Below, piece after piece: positions 6,950-9,885 of a stretch of 9,885 nucleotides of DNA. A program made the translations under genes and the position numbers. A model generated the notes under the pieces. The model was not told where the DNA came from. It did no database searches and worked only from the letters and a program-made list of their open reading frames with translations. Position 1 is the stretch's first letter. Each line of letters starts with the position of its first letter. Location: contig JBFZCW010000132.1 in assembly GCA_041307765.1 (NCBI GenBank), forward strand, positions 1 through 9,885, written 5' to 3'. Source of the DNA: DYRB01 sp041307765 (GTDB lineage: Bacteria; Pseudomonadota; Gammaproteobacteria; Chromatiales; Chromatiaceae).

Positions 6950-7672
6950 ATGCTGCTGAGGATCCTGGACCACCTCGAGGAATGGCTCATCACCCTCCTC
7001 ATCGGGGCGGCCACGCTGTTGATCTTTGTGGCCGTACTGCACCGCTACGGTATGGACCTGTCCGTCCGCTGGGGCTGGGACTCGCTCTATGACTGGCTCT
7101 TTGCCATCAACCTGAGCTGGGCTCAGGAGCTGTGCATCTACATGTTCGTGTGGATGGCCAAGTTCGGGGCGGCCTACGGGGTGCGCACCGGCATCCACGT
7201 CGGCGTGGACGTCCTCATCAATCAACTGTCGGAGCGCTGGCGGCGCAAGTTCGTCCTCTTCGGGCTCGGGGCCGGGGCGCTGTTCACCGGGCTGGTGGGG
7301 ACCTTCGGTGCCACCTTCGTCTGGCACATGGCCCACACGGACGCCACCTCCCCGGACCTGGAAATCCCCGCCTGGATCGCCTACCTGGCGATCCCGCTGG
7401 GCTCCTACCTGATGTGCTTCCGCTTCCTGCAGGTGGCCTGGGCCTTCTTCTGGACCGGGGAGCTGCCGGTCCACGAGCAGGCCAAGGTGGAGGGACTGGA
7501 CGAGGAGATCGAGCGGGACCAAGCGGCCGGCAGGCCAGAAGTGGTCCTGGTTGGCGAGTCGGTGTCCCTCACGGAAGACCGCGAGCACATCCTTGGGCCT
7601 AGGGGGCACCACCGGCGGACTGGAGGCCACGCCAAGCCGGGGAGCCACCGCGGCGGGGGGGGCAGGAAATGA
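6950..7672 (+). CDS. dctQ: TRAP transporter small permease DctQ
   Basis: DctQ is the small inner-membrane subunit that pairs with DctM. The 240-residue protein has four predicted helices, at about 12-33, 57-77, 101-126 and 140-168. Family landmarks are visible: SWAQELCIY before helix 2 (56-64) and RTGIHVGVDVLI after it (79-90). Residues 34-55 form a longer than usual linker between helices 1 and 2. The C-terminal tail (169-240) is about 70 residues, first acidic (EGLDEEIERD), then rich in Gly, His and Arg (GHHRRTGGH...RGGGGRK). The last part is low-complexity and may be a late extension. ATG 6950 follows a good site GAGAGGA (6939-6945). Its stop overlaps the dctM start (ATGA at 7669-7672), so the two subunits are translationally coupled. 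Confidence 0.9.
   Translation: MLLRILDHLEEWLITLLIGAATLLIFVAVLHRYGMDLSVRWGWDSLYDWLFAINLSWAQELCIYMFVWMAKFGAAYGVRTGIHVGVDVLINQLSERWRRKFVLFGLGAGALFTGLVGTFGATFVWHMAHTDATSPDLEIPAWIAYLAIPLGSYLMCFRFLQVAWAFFWTGELPVHEQAKVEGLDEEIERDQAAGRPEVVLVGESVSLTEDREHILGPRGHHRRTGGHAKPGSHRGGGGRK
7655..7662 (+). repeat. Run of eight G at the dctQ 3' end
   Basis: Eight consecutive G at 7655-7662 lie in the last codons of dctQ (GGGG of the tail) and seven bases before the dctM start. Slippage would change only the last few residues and the stop of dctQ, and might alter coupling to dctM. Confidence 0.8.
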
Positions 7673-8952
7673 ACGCCGCCATCATCTTCGGCCTGCTGCT
7701 GGCCCTGATGCTCACCGGGATGCCGGTGTCCATCGCCCTGGGACTCACGGTGCTCACCTTCTTGTTCACCATGACCACGGTGCCCATCGAATCGGTGGGG
7801 CTCAAGCTCTTCACCGGGATCGAGAAGTTCGAGATCATGGCGATCCCCTTCTTCATCCTGGCCGGCAACTTCCTCACCCACGGTGGAGTGGCCAGGCGCA
7901 TGATCACCTTCGCCACCAGCATGGTGGGGCACTACCACGGCGGGCTCGGGCTGGCGGCCGTCCTGGCCTGCGCCCTGTTCGCCGCGGTCTCAGGGTCCTC
8001 GCCCGCCACCGTGGTGGCCATCGGCTCCATCCTGCTCCCGGCCATGTTGAAACAGGGCTTCCCCAAGCGTTTCGGGACCGGGGTCATCGCCTCCGCGGGC
8101 GGTCTGGGCATCCTGATTCCGCCTTCCATCGTCATGGTCATGTATGCCGTCTCCACCAACAGTTCCGTGGGGGCGCTATTCATCGCCGGCATCGTCCCCG
8201 GCATCGTGCTGGCCTTCATGCTTGGTGTGACCACCTGGTGGATCGCCCGGCGCAACAAGTACCCGCGCCTGCCGCGGGCGGACTGGGCGACGCGCATCAA
8301 GGCCTTCCGCAGGTCCGTGTGGGGCCTGCTGCTCATCGTGCTGGTGATGGGCGGGATCTATTCGGGGATGTTCACCCCCACCGAAGCGGCGGCGGTGAGT
8401 GCCGTCTACGCCTTCCTGGTGGCGGTCTTCGTCTACAGGGACATGCCCCTGAGCCGCGTTCCCAGGGTCCTGCTGGACTCGGCCAATATGTCGGCCATGC
8501 TGCTCTACATCATCACCAATGCGGTGCTGTTTTCGTACCTTCTGACCAGCGAGAACATCCCCCAGGCCCTGGCCCAGTGGATGGTGGACACCGGGCTTGG
8601 GCCCATCGGCTTCCTGGTCGCCGTCAATATCATGCTGCTGCTGGCCGGCAACATCATGGAGCCGTCCTCCATCATCCTGATCACCGCCCCCATCCTGTTC
8701 CCGGTGGCCATGGCGCTGGGGATCAACCCCATCCACTTCGGGGTCATGATCACAGTGAACATGGAGATCGGTATGATCACGCCCCCGGTCGGCCTCAACC
8801 TCTATGTGGCGAGCGGCATCTCGCGCATGGGCATGACCGAGACCACCATCGCCTGCTTCCCCTGGCTGGTGACCATGCTGGTCTTCCTCATCATCCTCAC
8901 CTACTGGCCAGCGCTGTCGCTGTGGCTGCCGCGGACTATGGGGATGTTGTGA
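7669..8952 (+). CDS. dctM: TRAP transporter large permease DctM
   Basis: DctM is the large inner-membrane subunit that carries dicarboxylate across using the ion gradient. The 427-residue length is typical. Hydrophobic segments of about 20 residues repeat throughout, consistent with 11-13 helices. Conserved family stretches are intact: GNFLTHGGVARRM (66-78), AVSGSSPATVVAIGSILLPA (106-125), GLGILIPPS (145-153), GMFTPTEAAAVS (233-244), EPSSIILITAPILFP (331-345) and EIGMITPPVGLNLY (366-379). ATG 7669 overlaps the dctQ stop; AGGAA directly upstream (7664-7668) is close, so initiation probably relies on coupling. No truncation or frameshift is seen. It is the last gene of the transporter operon; the next gene begins 273 bases on. 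Confidence 0.94.
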   Translation: MNAAIIFGLLLALMLTGMPVSIALGLTVLTFLFTMTTVPIESVGLKLFTGIEKFEIMAIPFFILAGNFLTHGGVARRMITFATSMVGHYHGGLGLAAVLACALFAAVSGSSPATVVAIGSILLPAMLKQGFPKRFGTGVIASAGGLGILIPPSIVMVMYAVSTNSSVGALFIAGIVPGIVLAFMLGVTTWWIARRNKYPRLPRADWATRIKAFRRSVWGLLLIVLVMGGIYSGMFTPTEAAAVSAVYAFLVAVFVYRDMPLSRVPRVLLDSANMSAMLLYIITNAVLFSYLLTSENIPQALAQWMVDTGLGPIGFLVAVNIMLLLAGNIMEPSSIILITAPILFPVAMALGINPIHFGVMITVNMEIGMITPPVGLNLYVASGISRMGMTETTIACFPWLVTMLVFLIILTYWPALSLWLPRTMGML

Positions 8953-9089
8953 GACGGCGAGGGGCAACATGGGGCCGTGGGTATACAGCGATCGAAGTCG
9001 GGCTAGCGCCTGATTGTTCGTCGGCCTTCAGGTGGCGGTCCCAGAAGAACCGGACTGCGGGCCAGGGATTGACCTGTTGAGGCGTTATG

Positions 9090-9110
9090 GCTAGCCTCTG
9101 AAGGGCTAGC
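9090..9110 (+). repeat. GCTAGCC hairpin in the gap after dctM
   Basis: GCTAGCC (9090-9096) pairs with GGCTAGC (9104-9110) over a seven-base loop. The 273-bp gap (8953-9225) holds no other supported gene. GGGCTAGC also occurs at 9000-9007, so the motif recurs in the gap, with similar following bases (CTGATTG near 9009, CTGACTG near 9112). No T-run follows, so a terminator is doubtful. Confidence 0.4.
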
Positions 9111-9225
9111 ACTGACTGCGGCACCGGCTCTTGGAGCACGAATTCGGTGGGGTTGGTTCCTCACCGCAGCCTACGGATCTGATATTTCTTGGGATCAAGC
9201 TCACAACCGAAGCGAGGACTATGAA

Positions 9226-9504
9226 ATGCGCAATTTTCTGGTGGTTGCTTTACTGTCAGCAGCATGCACAGCCCAGGCTGATGACTTCATCCAATTCAGC
9301 GATGGCACCACAGCATGGCGTAACTCGAACGGCGAAATCTGGGGAAAGACCCCGCCGCCCTCACAACCACAGCCGGACAGTGGCCAATATGAGCAGCCCA
9401 ACAATAACTTGTCTGGTTTCGGTTCAGACGGCACGTTCTATATGCCAGGAGGTCCGAATCAGGTAATGGATACACGTAGAGGAGGATTCGTTCCAGTACG
9501 CTGA
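9226..9504 (+). CDS. Small secreted protein of unknown function
   Basis: The 92-residue product has a clear Sec signal (MRNFLVVALLSAACTAQA, cleavage near 18). The mature part begins DDFIQFSDGTTAWRNSNGEI, is rich in Asn, Gln, Gly and Pro (KTPPPSQPQPDS, QPNNN), and ends MDTRRGGFVPVR. No cysteine remains after cleavage. GAGGA (9214-9218) sits seven bases before ATG 9226; an ATG at 9221 is in another frame. Codon use is less GC-biased than in the transporter genes, hinting at later acquisition. I do not recognise a named family and assign no function. A role at the cell surface or in the periplasm follows only from the signal peptide. Confidence 0.72.
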   Translation: MRNFLVVALLSAACTAQADDFIQFSDGTTAWRNSNGEIWGKTPPPSQPQPDSGQYEQPNNNLSGFGSDGTFYMPGGPNQVMDTRRGGFVPVR

Positions 9505-9523
9505 CATCATGTGACCCGCGGTC

Positions 9524-9547
9524 CGGACGGGGCGTTTGGCCCGTCCG
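9524..9547 (+). terminator. Hairpin after the small secreted gene, possible terminator
   Basis: CGGACGGG (9524-9531) pairs perfectly with CCCGTCCG (9540-9547) across an eight-base loop, 19 bases after the stop codon. The position fits a terminator for the small gene, but AAACAG rather than a T-run follows, so Rho-independent action is uncertain. Confidence 0.45.
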
Positions 9548-9615
9548 AAACAGTTCTCGAAGGAAAAGCGGCCTTAAGGAAAAGGAGAAAACGGAGGAGG
9601 ACACGGGGCTAGGCT
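9548..9615. other. Purine-rich spacer before the inverted-repeat element
   Basis: This stretch contains GGAAAAGGAGAAAACGGAGGAGG (split by short steps) and several Shine-Dalgarno-like motifs but no ORF of any length follows: ATG 9619 opens only four codons. I see no gene. The segment may be remnant or leader sequence. Confidence 0.4.
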
Positions 9616-9812
9616 CGAATGGCACTAAGTTAAGGCGCTAGCTCATAAAGTTAATAGCTTACTCGCATGCTCGGGCCCAAATTGCTGAAAGATCGTGCAC
9701 CGTCACCCCGGTTTTCCTGGATCGCGGTCGGCGTTCCGTCGGGCTCTTGTCGTTTTCGGCGTATGCAACTCACTGTTTTTGAATAATAATCTGCTTAACT
9801 TAGCGCCATTCG
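9616..9812. mobile_element. MITE-like element with 19-bp terminal inverted repeats
   Basis: The left arm 9616-9634 (CGAATGGCACTAAGTTAAG) and the right arm 9794-9812 (complement of CGAATGGCGCTAAGTTAAG) match at 18 of 19 positions. They enclose about 160 bp with no ORF of note, and the composition is visibly more AT-rich than upstream. This is the layout of a miniature inverted-repeat transposable element or a solo end pair of an insertion sequence. No clean target duplication abuts the arms: AGGCT occurs at 9611-9615 and 9817-9821, offset by four bases on the right. I cannot name the parent IS family with confidence. Confidence 0.55.
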
Positions 9813-9885
9813 GGCCAGGCTCAATTAAACTGCGAGGCATTGCAAAAAACAGAAAAGGCGGCCTGGCAACGGGCTGGGACGCGAG
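9813..9885. other. End of window, no gene seen
   Basis: GCCAGGC (9814-9820) and GCCTGGC (9861-9867) form a seven-bp inverted repeat around an A-rich core with TGCAAAAAACAGAAAA. No ORF or promoter can be supported before the window ends. Confidence 0.4.

Noticed and set aside
7551..9080. 509-codon open frame on the plus strand
   Set aside because: It is an out-of-frame reading of dctQ and dctM, His/Arg/Gly-rich with no recognisable domain, typical of high-GC DNA.
9296..9625. 109-codon minus-strand ORF over the small secreted gene
   Set aside because: No good start context or family features, and the plus-strand gene has a signal peptide and ribosome binding site.

Overview
The window is GC-rich proteobacterial DNA in two unequal parts joined at about base 870. 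The left part (1-870) holds the end of narJ and the start of narI, in the order expected for a narGHJI respiratory nitrate reductase operon. The right part (871-9885) holds, in order: the N-terminal core of an Lhr helicase (minus strand), a diheme cytochrome c and an exported seven-repeat beta-propeller protein (plus strand), a complete DctPQM TRAP transporter (plus strand), a small secreted protein, and a short MITE-like inverted-repeat element. The gene content and protein style suggest Gammaproteobacteria, possibly a Chromatiales-like organism. This is inferred from recalled family resemblance, not from a search.

The join at about 870 is the oddest point. NarI breaks off after its second heme-ligand histidine, and Lhr, reading the other way, breaks off at the end of its core homology, at the same base and with no linker. 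Both proteins then run a few codons into the other's antisense strand. This is either a genuine rearrangement or an assembly chimera, so the two halves should not be assumed to come from one genome without read-level support.

From 3595 to 5588, a periplasmic cytochrome with two CxxCH hemes in a duplicated domain overlaps by four bases a Tat-like exported propeller protein. They look like a translationally coupled periplasmic redox or assembly pair. I do not know a characterised system with this exact pair.

From 5855 to 8952, dctP, dctQ and dctM encode a tripartite C4-dicarboxylate-type importer: a periplasmic binding protein, a small four-helix membrane subunit and a large multi-helix permease. 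A hairpin separates dctP from dctQ, and dctQ and dctM overlap at ATGA. A 44-codon basic ORF with a good ribosome binding site precedes dctP. Downstream, the sequence becomes less GC-rich and carries a 92-residue secreted protein of unknown function, a hairpin, and a 197-bp gene-free element with 19-bp terminal inverted repeats. I saw no tRNA, rRNA or CRISPR array.
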